Source: Anaerolineae bacterium
GTDB lineage: Bacteria > Chloroflexota > Anaerolineae > Promineifilales > Promineifilaceae
Direction of reading: 5' to 3'
Assembly: GCA_023954475.1 (NCBI GenBank)
Contig: JAMLHW010000007.1
Coordinates: 124,001 to 188,000, forward strand
DNA length: 64,000 bases
Position 1 is the stretch's first letter. Each line of letters starts with the position of its first letter. Made by a program: the position numbers and the translations under genes. The notes beneath the pieces are model-generated. The model did no database searches. It worked only from the letters and a program-made list of their open reading frames with translations, and was not told where the DNA came from. Shown here one piece after another: positions 1 to 8,625 of the stretch.

Positions 1-753
1 TACACCCAGGACGCATTTAACAAACTATACGCGGAAGGATTTCTGGCCGGCGCAAATGAGCGGCTGCTCTACAAAATCGAATTGGAATCAATCGTAGAAC
101 CCATGCGCGGCAATCTATACGTCAAGGTAATCGCCCCCAACTACAACTACTATCCCCGCGTCACCGTTACAGTAGACGGCGCAGTATTTTTCCGCGTACC
201 ACACAACGCCGAACAAATCGGCAAGGAAACCCGTACCGTCACATTCGCTGCAGATATGCTGGGGCCGATGAATACCAATGGATCTCGTGTGATGATCATC
301 CCGTTTGACCTGGATCACGACAGCCCGCCCGGAATTTATGCCATCCGCTCAATATTGGACGGTACCGATGAACAACTGCAAGTGGTAGCGCAGCAAGAAG
401 AAATCGCGCCACTGCGTCTCGAGGTCAAAGAATCTATTGAAAACATGCGTAATCGCTGGCTAGTCGTAACTGCAACAGGTGCGGTTGCCATCCCCACTCC
501 GACACCCTTCCCCACACCTGAAGACAGCGGCAGTGGCGGCGCAGAAACAGTGGAACTGGTATGGGCGTGTTGCCTTTCAGGCTATCAGGGCAATTTGTAC
601 CAGGCCTACAACGATCTCATACGCGATCAGATTCCACTCGACTATGCCAGTTTTCGAGCTGGTATGATCGAAAGAAATGAACAACTGACTGAGGAGAATG
701 ACGTGTTGGTACGGGACGAAGAATATATTGCCCCTCAACCGCCGCAACCATAA
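1..753 (+). CDS. Hypothetical protein, 3' part of a gene cut by the window edge
   Basis: The reading frame is open from the first base and ends with TAA at 751-753, so the true start lies upstream of the window. The visible 250 residues contain a beta-rich stretch, then a Pro/Thr linker (TPTPFPTPEDSGSGG, around residues 166-180), then a short segment with a CC pair and an acidic, proline-ending tail. The linker style is typical of exported or surface proteins, but neither signal peptide nor known domain can be seen in this fragment. I do not recognise the family. Confidence 0.75.
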   Translation, partial: YTQDAFNKLYAEGFLAGANERLLYKIELESIVEPMRGNLYVKVIAPNYNYYPRVTVTVDGAVFFRVPHNAEQIGKETRTVTFAADMLGPMNTNGSRVMIIPFDLDHDSPPGIYAIRSILDGTDEQLQVVAQQEEIAPLRLEVKESIENMRNRWLVVTATGAVAIPTPTPFPTPEDSGSGGAETVELVWACCLSGYQGNLYQAYNDLIRDQIPLDYASFRAGMIERNEQLTEENDVLVRDEEYIAPQPPQP

Positions 754-841
754 TGTCATGTTGGGAACATGACAACGGCTATAACGCACATTGCGGTTCG
801 AGTTCGCGGCAGGAAAATCAAAACCTCCCCAAAAACATTCA

Positions 842-870
842 GCCCCGGTGCAGGAGGGGAACACCGGGGC
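842..870 (+). terminator. GC-rich hairpin, possible terminator of the first gene
   Basis: Arms GCCCCGGTG (842-850) and CACCGGGGC (862-870) pair perfectly over 9 bp. The T-run that should follow is poor, so intrinsic termination is only likely, not sure. Confidence 0.4.
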
Positions 871-1177
871 CGAACATTCTGTTTGGCGACTTCACTTAGA
901 ATAATAGTTGGAAAACGTGAGTCTAACCTGAGATAACGTTAAGGAGACAATAAGAAGCGGCCGATTTTTACAAGCAATCCGCGTTAAAACAGCAATTCTT
1001 CGCTGCCTGCGTCCTTGCACACAGCTTCGTGTTTCCATCACGACGCCACAGTTTCTTTGCATAGTGCGATTATCAAACAACCGAACTCACCCACCGCAAA
1101 GCGCCGACACTTCGCGCCAATTCCCCTCAAATGGAAATCTTGCCCAGCCTGACTCTCTGGACCAGGAAGTATATATT

Positions 1178-1205
1178 TTGTGTAAGCACAAAAAAAAAGT
1201 ATAAT
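1178..1205 (+). promoter_or_regulatory. Probable promoter of the BMP lipoprotein gene
   Basis: A perfect TATAAT lies at 1200-1205 in an A-rich stretch, about 80 bases before the gene. The -35 match (TTGTGT at 1178-1183) is weak. Confidence 0.35.
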
Positions 1206-1285
1206 AATTTTCAATTAACAATCGTATTGATGTAAATCAGTACATGTCAAAGAATTCCTAAACACTTTCAAGGAGAAGAAAAAGA

Positions 1286-2305
1286 ATGTTTAAGCGCATT
1301 AGCTTGCTCATGGTCATCCTGGCACTCGTGAGTCTGGTTTTGGCCGCCTGTAACAGCTCAGACCCAGAGGATTGCAGTAGTGATGAGGTATTCTGTGTCG
1401 GCTTAGTAACTGATGTCGGTGAAGTGGACGACAAGTCTTTCAATCAATCTGCATGGGAAGGCGTACAAGGTGCGGAAGGTGTCGACAAAGTTGAATTCAT
1501 TGAGACTGGTGATGCCAAAGACTACGGTGCAAACATCGCTTTGTTTGCAGAAGACGGCTATGACGTAATTGTCACCGTTGGCTTCGCTATGGGCGAAGCG
1601 ACAGCAGAAGCAGCCGCAACATACCCTGATATCGATTTTATTGGCGTCGACCAGTTCCAGGGAGAAGCTATTGACAATGTCGCCGGTTTGATCTTCAACG
1701 AAGACAAAGCCGGCTTTTTGGCTGGTGCCCTGGCTGCAATGCTCAGCGAGACAGGAACCATCGGTGCTGTACTCGGTACGGACCTGGTCCCGCCTGTTGT
1801 GGCATTCAAAGAAGGGTATGAAGGTGGCGCGCGCTACATCAATCCGGACATCAATCTGATTTCAACCTACCACCCTGGCGGTATGGATGTGGCGTTTACT
1901 GATCCTGAATGGGGTGCCAGCACAGCCAAGCAAGCACTTGACCAAGGTGCAGACGTCATTTTCGGTGCGGGTGGCAAAACGGGCAACGGTGCCCTTGGTG
2001 AAGTCGCCGGCGCTGAAGGCGCCTATTGCATCGGTGTTGATACGGATCAATGGGAAACGGCACCGGAAGCACATGGTTGCCTTGTTTCGAGCGCGATGAA
2101 GCTGATTACACCCGGTGTACAGGCCTTAATCGCCGCGTCCAAAGCAGGTGAGTTACCTGCAGGCAACTATATTGGTGACGTTGGCCTGGCATCGTTTCAC
2201 GATTTCGATAGTGAAGTATCGCAAGAAATCAAAGATACGCTGTCTGACCTCGAACAACAGTTGGCAGCAGGAACACTTGAAACCGGCTACAATCCTGGTG
2301 GCTAG
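1286..2305 (+). CDS. BMP-family substrate-binding lipoprotein of a nucleoside ABC importer
   Basis: This is the extracytoplasmic binding protein that captures the substrate, most likely nucleosides, for the permeases and ATPase encoded downstream. The N-terminus is a lipoprotein signal: positive MFKR, a hydrophobic stretch and the lipobox LAAC with Cys near residue 21. The mature part has the Bmp/PnrA pattern, including VTDVGEVDDKSFNQSAWEG just after the signal and a GADVIFGAGGKTGNGAL segment near the C-terminal third. Length (339 aa) is normal for the family. The ATG follows AAGGAG. A strong hairpin terminator follows the gene, as is common where the binding protein is made in excess over the membrane subunits. 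The TCGGCCGA repeat, frequent elsewhere, is absent here. Confidence 0.92.
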   Translation: MFKRISLLMVILALVSLVLAACNSSDPEDCSSDEVFCVGLVTDVGEVDDKSFNQSAWEGVQGAEGVDKVEFIETGDAKDYGANIALFAEDGYDVIVTVGFAMGEATAEAAATYPDIDFIGVDQFQGEAIDNVAGLIFNEDKAGFLAGALAAMLSETGTIGAVLGTDLVPPVVAFKEGYEGGARYINPDINLISTYHPGGMDVAFTDPEWGASTAKQALDQGADVIFGAGGKTGNGALGEVAGAEGAYCIGVDTDQWETAPEAHGCLVSSAMKLITPGVQALIAASKAGELPAGNYIGDVGLASFHDFDSEVSQEIKDTLSDLEQQLAAGTLETGYNPGG

Positions 2306-2327
2306 CAGATAGTTGTAACTCTGAAGC

Positions 2328-2364
2328 ATGTGCGGCGTACTGGAAAAATACGCCGCACATTTTT
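2328..2364 (+). terminator. Intrinsic terminator inside the ABC importer operon
   Basis: Arms ATGTGCGGCGTA (2328-2339) and TACGCCGCACAT (2349-2360) form a perfect 12-bp stem followed by TTTTGTT. It lies between the binding-protein gene and the first permease and would lower permease expression relative to the lipoprotein. Confidence 0.85.
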
Positions 2365-2536
2365 GTTATCGAGCAGATATTTGTGCCTGATAGATTTTCG
2401 AAACGATCCAGGACATGAAATTTGCGGATGACAACGTCTATCTGTCTGTTATTTTGTACTCTGTTTGCTGTTGGATTGGCTTCTCCAACAGGTTTGATAA
2501 CCCGGATGACCAGCGCACAACTCAAGGATAATCACT

Positions 2537-3637
2537 ATGGCTGCACAAGAAACTGAGACGATGCAAGAGCGGGAATCAGTCGGCAAGCGGCTTTGGCGAT
2601 CTGCCAGTGTCCCGGTCTTGTCAATTATTCTGGCTCTGGTGATCGGCGGTGTTATTTTGGCGCTATCGGGTAACAACCCGATTGCTGCCTATGTGGCGTT
2701 GTTACGCGGGTCATTTGGCAGTGCTGAGGCATTCGGCCGAACCCTGGAAAAAGCGACTCCGTTGATATTTGGCGGTCTGGCCGTTGCCTTTGCCTTTAAG
2801 GCCGGTTTGTTCAATATTGGTGGTCAAGGCCAGTTACTGATTGGTGCCATCATTGCCGCCTACGTCGGCTTCGCGTTTGACGGGCTGCCGTTCATCATTC
2901 ACATGCCGTTGGCACTGATCGCCGGCGCTGTGGCCGGTGGTCTGTACGGTGCCATTGCCGGTGCACTCAAAGCATACACCGGCGCGCATGAAGTCATCAC
3001 GACCATCATGCTCAACTACGTCGCCATTAACCTGACAGACTATTTGGCCGACGGACCGTGGAAAGACGAAGGTATTATTGCCCGCACACCCGCCGTGCTG
3101 GAATCGGCCGTCATTCCCACGTGGGGATTTCTGCCATTCGGCTTTTTGCTGGCGGTGCTGGCCGCCATTGCCACCTGGTATCTTGTCTACCGGACGACAT
3201 TTGGCTATGCGATTCGCACGACCGGTATCAATCCCAATGCGGCACAATATGCAGGCATTAAGGTCAGCCAAGTCATCATCTTGACAATGGGCATCAGTGG
3301 TTTTCTGGCTGGTATGGGCGGTGCGGTAGAAACACTAGGCGTAGTCGGACGCTACCAGCCGGGTTTCAATCTCGGGCTCGGTTTTGACGGCATTACAATT
3401 GCATTGCTGGCGAAAACGAATCCGTTGGGCGTGATTCCGGCGGCAATTTTGATTGGCGCGATGCAAGCCGGTTCAAGCCAAATGCAATTTAGCGCCGGCG
3501 TGCCGTTCCAGATTATCGACGTGATTCAGGCATTGATATTGTTCTTCGTTTCGGCCGATATTATCGTGCGCAAAGTCTTCCGCATGCGCGAAACGGGCGG
3601 CGAAAAAATCACGCTCAGCACCGGCTGGGGTTCGTAG
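2537..3637 (+). CDS. ABC transporter permease (BMP/nucleoside type), subunit 1
   Basis: A 366-aa integral membrane protein of the branched-chain-amino-acid/nucleoside permease family (YufP/NupP-like). Hydrophobic segments cover most of the length after a short charged N-terminus. Family-like stretches are ATPLIFGGLAVAFAFKAGLFNIGGQGQ (here given in parts: ATPLIFGGLAVAFAFK then AGLFNIGGQGQ) and the loop HEVITTIMLNYVA, which contacts the ATPase. The start ATG follows AAGGA with 8-nt spacing. Its stop is 10 nt before the next permease, so the two are surely co-transcribed. Confidence 0.93.
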   Translation: MAAQETETMQERESVGKRLWRSASVPVLSIILALVIGGVILALSGNNPIAAYVALLRGSFGSAEAFGRTLEKATPLIFGGLAVAFAFKAGLFNIGGQGQLLIGAIIAAYVGFAFDGLPFIIHMPLALIAGAVAGGLYGAIAGALKAYTGAHEVITTIMLNYVAINLTDYLADGPWKDEGIIARTPAVLESAVIPTWGFLPFGFLLAVLAAIATWYLVYRTTFGYAIRTTGINPNAAQYAGIKVSQVIILTMGISGFLAGMGGAVETLGVVGRYQPGFNLGLGFDGITIALLAKTNPLGVIPAAILIGAMQAGSSQMQFSAGVPFQIIDVIQALILFFVSADIIVRKVFRMRETGGEKITLSTGWGS

Positions 3638-3647
3638 GAGGTTCAAC

Positions 3648-4688
3648 ATGACATCAACGACTGTTACAACCGCCGAAAAACCGAGTTCACGGATTAGCGG
3701 ACGCACTATTCTGATTGCCCTGCTCGTCGCCATTGGGATTGCCATCGTCTATTACTACATTGTCGATCCGACAGCCACCACATCGGTCCTGGCCGGTACG
3801 ATCCGGCAAGCCACACCCCTGATTCTAGGCGCTTTGTGCGGCTTAATCGGCGAACGTTCCGGCATCATCAATATTGGTATTGAAGGCCAGATGTTGATGG
3901 CTGCCTTCGTTGCTTTTATGGTCAACGTCGCACTGGGGCCCATTATGCCGTTAGGATTGGCTTTATTCTTGGGTGTTGTTTCCGGTATTCTCGTCGGCGC
4001 TCTAATGGGCGGTTTTTTAGCCTGGATGTCGGTCACGCTGAAGCTGGACCAAATCATCGGCGGTACGGTGATCAATATCCTGGCGCTCGGCTTGACCAGC
4101 TATTTTTATGTGATCGGGTTGACGACGCGCGGTAAGCTGCCCACCTTTGCACTCGGCCCTCTGGCGGATATTCCGTTGATCGGGCCGGTCTTGTTCAACC
4201 GCTCACCGATACAATATCTGGCGATCATTCTTGTTTTTGTCGTTCAGTTTGCCCTTTTCCGCACCGTATGGGGATTGCGTACGCGATCGGTGGGTGAACA
4301 TCCCAGCGCAGCCGATACGGTTGGCATCAGTGTCAAAATGACTCGCTATATGAATGTGATCATAGCCGGCTGCTTTGCCGGTCTCGCTGGAGCGTATCTG
4401 ACGCTGGAGTCTGTGGGCACGTTTGAGCGCGGCATGACCAACGGGCGTGGCTTTATCGCGCTGGCGGTGATGATTTTCGGCCGATGGACACCACTCGGAT
4501 CATGGGGTGCAGCATTGCTTTTCGGCTTTGCCACGGCACTCAAAACCCAACTCGACTTCATGGGGCTGAATGTTCCGCCACAGTTGACCGGTTCCATGCC
4601 GTACATCCTCACTATCGTCGTACTCGCCGGATTTGCCGGCCGTGCCCGGCCACCCGCCGCCGTCGGGCAACCCTACGAATCAGAATAG
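3648..4688 (+). CDS. ABC transporter permease (BMP/nucleoside type), subunit 2
   Basis: A 346-aa membrane protein of the same permease family (YufQ/NupQ-like). The N-terminal TM is followed by ATPLILGALCGLIGERSG and IINIGIEGQMLM, the counterpart of the motif in subunit 1, and by DQIIGGTVINILALG in the cytoplasmic loop. The ATG follows AGGAGG. Together with the preceding gene it forms the heterodimeric channel of the importer. Confidence 0.93.
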   Translation: MTSTTVTTAEKPSSRISGRTILIALLVAIGIAIVYYYIVDPTATTSVLAGTIRQATPLILGALCGLIGERSGIINIGIEGQMLMAAFVAFMVNVALGPIMPLGLALFLGVVSGILVGALMGGFLAWMSVTLKLDQIIGGTVINILALGLTSYFYVIGLTTRGKLPTFALGPLADIPLIGPVLFNRSPIQYLAIILVFVVQFALFRTVWGLRTRSVGEHPSAADTVGISVKMTRYMNVIIAGCFAGLAGAYLTLESVGTFERGMTNGRGFIALAVMIFGRWTPLGSWGAALLFGFATALKTQLDFMGLNVPPQLTGSMPYILTIVVLAGFAGRARPPAAVGQPYESE

Positions 4689-4701
4689 GGAGTCAATACA
4701 A

Positions 4702-6240
4702 ATGGACAAAACAGCCAATCCCATTGTGTTAGAAGCCAAAGGCATTACCAAACGCTTTCCCGGTGTATTGGCGAATGACAAGGTGGACCTGCTCCTCTAC
4801 GAAGGCGAGATTCTGGCACTGCTCGGAGAAAACGGGGCAGGCAAGAGCACGTTGATGAACATGCTGTATGGCCTGTATCATCCCGACGAAGGCGAAATCT
4901 GGATCAAAGGCGAGCGGGTTGAGCTGAAGAATCCGCGCGATGCCATCGATCGCGGCGTCGGCATGGTGCACCAACATTTCCAGCTCGTTCCTGTCATGTC
5001 GGTTGCCGAAAACGTTATGCTCGGCTCAGAGATTACCCGTGGCGGCGGCATTTTGGCACTGAGCGAAGCAGAACGCCGTGTTCGGGAGTTGTCGGAACGA
5101 TATGGGCTGGAAGTTGATCCGGCAGCGATAGTCGAAGATTTGCCGGTCGGCGCACAGCAACGCGTTGAAATCATCAAAGCCCTCTATCGCAACGCCGACA
5201 TTCTTATTCTGGACGAACCGACAGCAGTCTTGACACCACAGGAAGCCAACGAATTGTTTCGCATCATGCGCGAGTTAACGGCTCGCGGCGTTTCCATCAT
5301 TTTCATCACACACAAGCTGAAAGAAGTTCTGGCCGTCGCCGACCACATTGGCGTCTTGCGTCAGGGGCGTCTGGTGGGCATTGCCAAGCCGGAAACGTCT
5401 ACGGAAGCCAGTCTGGCCGAAATGATGGTAGGCCGCAATGTGATTTTAACAGTCGAAAAAGACGAAGCGCATCCGACTGAGCCGGTGCTGCGCGTCGAAA
5501 ATCTGATGGTTAAAGATGATCGCGATCATTTCGCCGTCAAAGGCGTTTCGATGGCAGTGCGTGCCGGGGAGATTGTCGGCATTGCGGGTGTACAGGGTAA
5601 CGGACAGCGCGAACTGGTCGAAGCGTTGACCGGACTACGACCAGCGGATAGCGGGCATGTATGGCTGGAGAATACGGACATAACGGATTTTTCGCCGCGC
5701 AAGATTACGGAATTGGGTGTGGCACACATTCCGGAAGACCGTGAAAAACATGGTCTCGTCATGTCTTACTCGTTAGCCGACAACATGGTGTTGAGTAATT
5801 ATTACCGGCCGCCGTTTGCCAAACATTACGTCATCGATAGGGATGTCATCAACGAGCAGGGTGAGCGCCTGGTGAAGGAATACGATGTGCGTACGCCCAG
5901 CGCACAAACGCCGGCGGGCAATCTATCCGGCGGCAACAAACAGAAGGTGATCGTGGCGCGTGAGTTTTCGCGCCCGACGAAGTTGTTGATTGCAGCACAG
6001 CCGACGCGTGGTATTGATGTCGGTTCGATTGAGTTTATTCACAATCAAATCGTGGCGCAACGGGATCGAGGCGTGGCTGTGTTGGTGGTTTCGGCCGAAT
6101 TGGATGAGGTGCTCGGTCTGGCAGATCGCGTCGCCGTCATGTTCGACGGCCACATTGTTGCCACGCTGGATGCCGCAGACGCCACCCGTGAACGCGTCGG
6201 ATTGCTCATGGCAGGTTCGGTTGAAGAGGCCGTGGGATAG
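4702..6240 (+). CDS. ABC transporter ATP-binding protein with two ATPase domains (nucleoside/sugar type)
   Basis: A 512-aa duplicated ATPase energising the importer. The first half has Walker A GENGAGKST, a Q-loop, and Walker B ILILDEPTAVL. The second half has the degenerate Walker A GVQGNGQREL, a good signature NLSGGNKQKV, and a degenerate Walker B (LLIAAQPTRGIDV, where Asp-Glu is replaced by Ala-Gln). This asymmetry is normal for the RbsA/MglA/YufO class. I place the start at 4702 (ATGGACAAAAC), 13 nt after the permease stop and behind GGGAG. A longer in-frame start at 4633 would overlap the permease gene and is unlikely. Confidence 0.93.
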   Translation: MDKTANPIVLEAKGITKRFPGVLANDKVDLLLYEGEILALLGENGAGKSTLMNMLYGLYHPDEGEIWIKGERVELKNPRDAIDRGVGMVHQHFQLVPVMSVAENVMLGSEITRGGGILALSEAERRVRELSERYGLEVDPAAIVEDLPVGAQQRVEIIKALYRNADILILDEPTAVLTPQEANELFRIMRELTARGVSIIFITHKLKEVLAVADHIGVLRQGRLVGIAKPETSTEASLAEMMVGRNVILTVEKDEAHPTEPVLRVENLMVKDDRDHFAVKGVSMAVRAGEIVGIAGVQGNGQRELVEALTGLRPADSGHVWLENTDITDFSPRKITELGVAHIPEDREKHGLVMSYSLADNMVLSNYYRPPFAKHYVIDRDVINEQGERLVKEYDVRTPSAQTPAGNLSGGNKQKVIVAREFSRPTKLLIAAQPTRGIDVGSIEFIHNQIVAQRDRGVAVLVVSAELDEVLGLADRVAVMFDGHIVATLDAADATRERVGLLMAGSVEEAVG

Positions 6241-6244
6241 CTTG

Positions 6245-7297
6245 TCAATCGGCAGCAAGCGCAGCGATCGGTTCGGTTGCTGCGCTTTTTTGATCGGATT
6301 CGGCCGAATCCGTATCTGACGCATTGCCCATATCCCGACACAATTGCAGCACACGAATGATGTGTTCACGCGTTTCGCGCCGGTGCCACATGCCGCTGAC
6401 ATGCGAACTGCGAATCGTCGTCACATCACATTGGTTGAAGATCGGCGCGTGGCTGCCGTGTCGGAAAAAGCGGTCATTAATGCCCATCAGCGGATAAATG
6501 CGCGTAGGATCGATGTGATCGTAACAACGTGAGAAATCCAGACGTGCTTCGATTTCCTCGAGCGGAATAGTGACATTCCGTTTGGTTTGTCGGCTGATAT
6601 CCCACAACAATTGGGCAAAATTCGGTGAGGATAGAATGGGAATGACAGCCCGGGATCGGCCGAAAAAACCTTCATAGGTCAGCGTAATAATCCCGCCAAG
6701 ACTCATGCCCGCCGCCACGGCGTAGGGTGTACCCAGCGCCAGATAGTGATCGACCACCATCTGCATCATCCGCACCGAACCGGCAATCATCTGATACAAA
6801 TGGTGCAGATTCTGGAATCCCAGATCCAGCGGCTGCAATGGGCGGCGATGAAACGGCGCCTGCAACAAGACAATATGCGCATCAAATGGGTCTCGTGGCC
6901 GGAAAAACGCCTGAGCGCGGGCGTGATAAGGCACTTCAAAGAACCCGTGATGATAGACTAGCAGCGGTGCATCTGGTCGCTTTGCCGGCAGAACACGCAG
7001 GCGCGTATGGATGCGGCCAATTTCGGTGTGCAGCCAGAAGCGATATTCCCGCTCCTGCAAAAACCCCATGTCAGGCATCAACGGCAACGCAACCCTGGTT
7101 GTGTCGAGTACCTGTTCAAATGGCGGTGCCTGACGGTATGTCTCTTCAAATGTGAGCGGTACACGATAGCTGAACCCGCTCTGCACGAGATGATCCAATC
7201 TTCTGGATAATGCGCTGCGTACCGCTCTGAGTGATGACACGTTTCCGCTCTTCTCTGCTGAAATCATCTGACAATAATCTGATCGGCTTATTGACAC
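6245..7297 (-). CDS. Alpha/beta hydrolase family protein
   Basis: A 350-aa predicted cytoplasmic hydrolase. The nucleophile elbow is GMSLGG (Ser about residue 199), preceded by LLVYHHGF, which fits the oxyanion strand, and followed by a late GSHAPIF/HVSGMWH region that may carry the catalytic His. The closest resemblance is to the ABHD18/DUF2048-like hydrolases, but I cannot name a substrate. The start is GTG at 7297: GGAGG lies at 7304-7308 with 6-nt spacing, far better than any downstream ATG. The last codons are shared with the terminator of the convergent ABC operon. Confidence 0.75.
   Translation of the reverse strand: MSISRSDYCQMISAEKSGNVSSLRAVRSALSRRLDHLVQSGFSYRVPLTFEETYRQAPPFEQVLDTTRVALPLMPDMGFLQEREYRFWLHTEIGRIHTRLRVLPAKRPDAPLLVYHHGFFEVPYHARAQAFFRPRDPFDAHIVLLQAPFHRRPLQPLDLGFQNLHHLYQMIAGSVRMMQMVVDHYLALGTPYAVAAGMSLGGIITLTYEGFFGRSRAVIPILSSPNFAQLLWDISRQTKRNVTIPLEEIEARLDFSRCYDHIDPTRIYPLMGINDRFFRHGSHAPIFNQCDVTTIRSSHVSGMWHRRETREHIIRVLQLCRDMGNASDTDSAESDQKSAATEPIAALAAD
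6257..6291 (+). terminator. Terminator of the ABC operon, inside the convergent gene's coding end
   Basis: Arms AAGCGCAGC (6257-6265) and GCTGCGCTT (6279-6287) are followed by a run of six T to 6291. The structure lies within the last codons of the convergent hydrolase gene, whose stop codon is at 6245-6247. Confidence 0.85.
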
Positions 7298-7410
7298 CCA
7301 ACACCTCCATTGTAATGGTTTTCTGCATTATATTCAAAGTCAACTGATGTTGTACGCCCAGACCAACTGTGCTACCGTTAGGCGGCGATCAGTATCGCTA
7401 CCAGGATCGA

Positions 7411-8625
7411 ATGTTTACCACGGTGAAACGCTACTGGATCACCCTGCTGTTGCTGGGTGTGGGATTGATATTTTTTGCACTCTATGCATGGATGACGCAG
7501 GGTGCTTTTCGGCCGAATGCAACCCAACCGTCCTATCCGGCCATCAGCCCGACAGCGACAAGCACATCCGCTCCCCAGTCGCTCATCCCGTCGCCAACGG
7601 TTGAGCCGACGGCAAACAGCACGACAGCCACCACACTTGCCGCCACGGAGCCGCTGCCAACGAATACACCCACCCCCACGTTGACTTCATCCCACGCAAC
7701 ACCGTTATCGGCCGATTCAATCAGTACCATTCCCTATCTGGAGCGCTTTGGCGTTGCCGATGGGTATCAGCAACTGGAAGCAGCACATCAGGCCGGGTTG
7801 CGCTTCGGCTCCTACTTGAACTGGCGCACTTCATCTGAGCCAATGAGCGGCGTCAACTTCTTCCAAATGGTGCGCGTCAGCTCAGACGGTCTTGAAAGCA
7901 GCTACGATGCTCTGGCGCAGGTTATCGCCGACCAGCCCGGTTCAACCTATCTCATCGGCAACGAACCCGACGTGCGCATACAAGACAACGTTCCACCGGC
8001 ACAATACGCCATTGCCTACTACGACATCTATGAATTTATCAAAGCACGCGATCCGACTGCGTTGGTCGCTATCGGTGGGGTTTCGCAACCGACGCCGTTG
8101 CGTCGTGCTTATCTGGACATCGTACTCGACACGTATCGCAACACCTATGGCGCACCGTTGCCGGTCGACATCTTCAACGTCCACGCATTTATTTTGCGCG
8201 AGGAACAAGACAATTGGGGCGTCGGCATTCCGCCAGGCATGGACGGCTGGACAGGTACGCTGTATGAACTGGAAGACCATGACAATATGGCCATTTTTCA
8301 ACAGAACATCATTGATTTTCGGGCATGGATGGCGGAACGCGGTTATGGTGATAAACCGCTGATGGTGTCCGAATATGGCATTCTAATGCCCGCCGAATAC
8401 GGTTTTCCACCGGAATCAGTGGCGAATTTTATGACGGCATCGTTCGATTTTTTTCTGTCAGAAGCGAACAGCACCGGCTATGCACCGGATGGAGACCGTT
8501 TAGTGCAGTGGTGGGTGTGGTACAGCGTGCATGATCCTGTAGAGTTTCCAAACAGCAATCTTTACGACGCGGCAACGGGTCAGTTGACATTACCTGGGCA
8601 GGTATTCACGGATTATGTCGAATAA
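7411..8625 (+). CDS. Membrane-anchored TIM-barrel glycoside-hydrolase-like protein
   Basis: A 404-aa protein with one N-terminal membrane anchor (hydrophobic residues about 10-30), then about 80 residues of Pro/Ser/Thr-rich linker, then a globular domain. The domain has the clan-A glycosidase signature: GNEPD around residue 184 (acid/base Glu) and VSEYGI around residue 319 (nucleophile Glu), with WVWYS near the end as the barrel's last strand. I infer a cell-surface glycosidase of unknown specificity. Its 3' end overlaps the sugar symporter gene by 11 nt, which supports a role in glycan use. I prefer ATG 7411 (GGATCGA upstream) over an earlier in-frame start at 7369. Confidence 0.65.
   Translation: MFTTVKRYWITLLLLGVGLIFFALYAWMTQGAFRPNATQPSYPAISPTATSTSAPQSLIPSPTVEPTANSTTATTLAATEPLPTNTPTPTLTSSHATPLSADSISTIPYLERFGVADGYQQLEAAHQAGLRFGSYLNWRTSSEPMSGVNFFQMVRVSSDGLESSYDALAQVIADQPGSTYLIGNEPDVRIQDNVPPAQYAIAYYDIYEFIKARDPTALVAIGGVSQPTPLRRAYLDIVLDTYRNTYGAPLPVDIFNVHAFILREEQDNWGVGIPPGMDGWTGTLYELEDHDNMAIFQQNIIDFRAWMAERGYGDKPLMVSEYGILMPAEYGFPPESVANFMTASFDFFLSEANSTGYAPDGDRLVQWWVWYSVHDPVEFPNSNLYDAATGQLTLPGQVFTDYVE

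Larger units (their letters stand above)
754..1285. other. Gene-free stretch between an unknown gene and the BMP lipoprotein gene
   Basis: No convincing gene is seen in this 532-base gap. It holds a GC-rich hairpin at 842-870, an AT-rich segment at about 1170-1215 with a likely promoter, and the ribosome-binding site of the lipoprotein gene (AAGGAG at about 1269). I looked for a purine riboswitch, because the operon downstream looks like a nucleoside importer, and saw no match. Confidence 0.5.
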
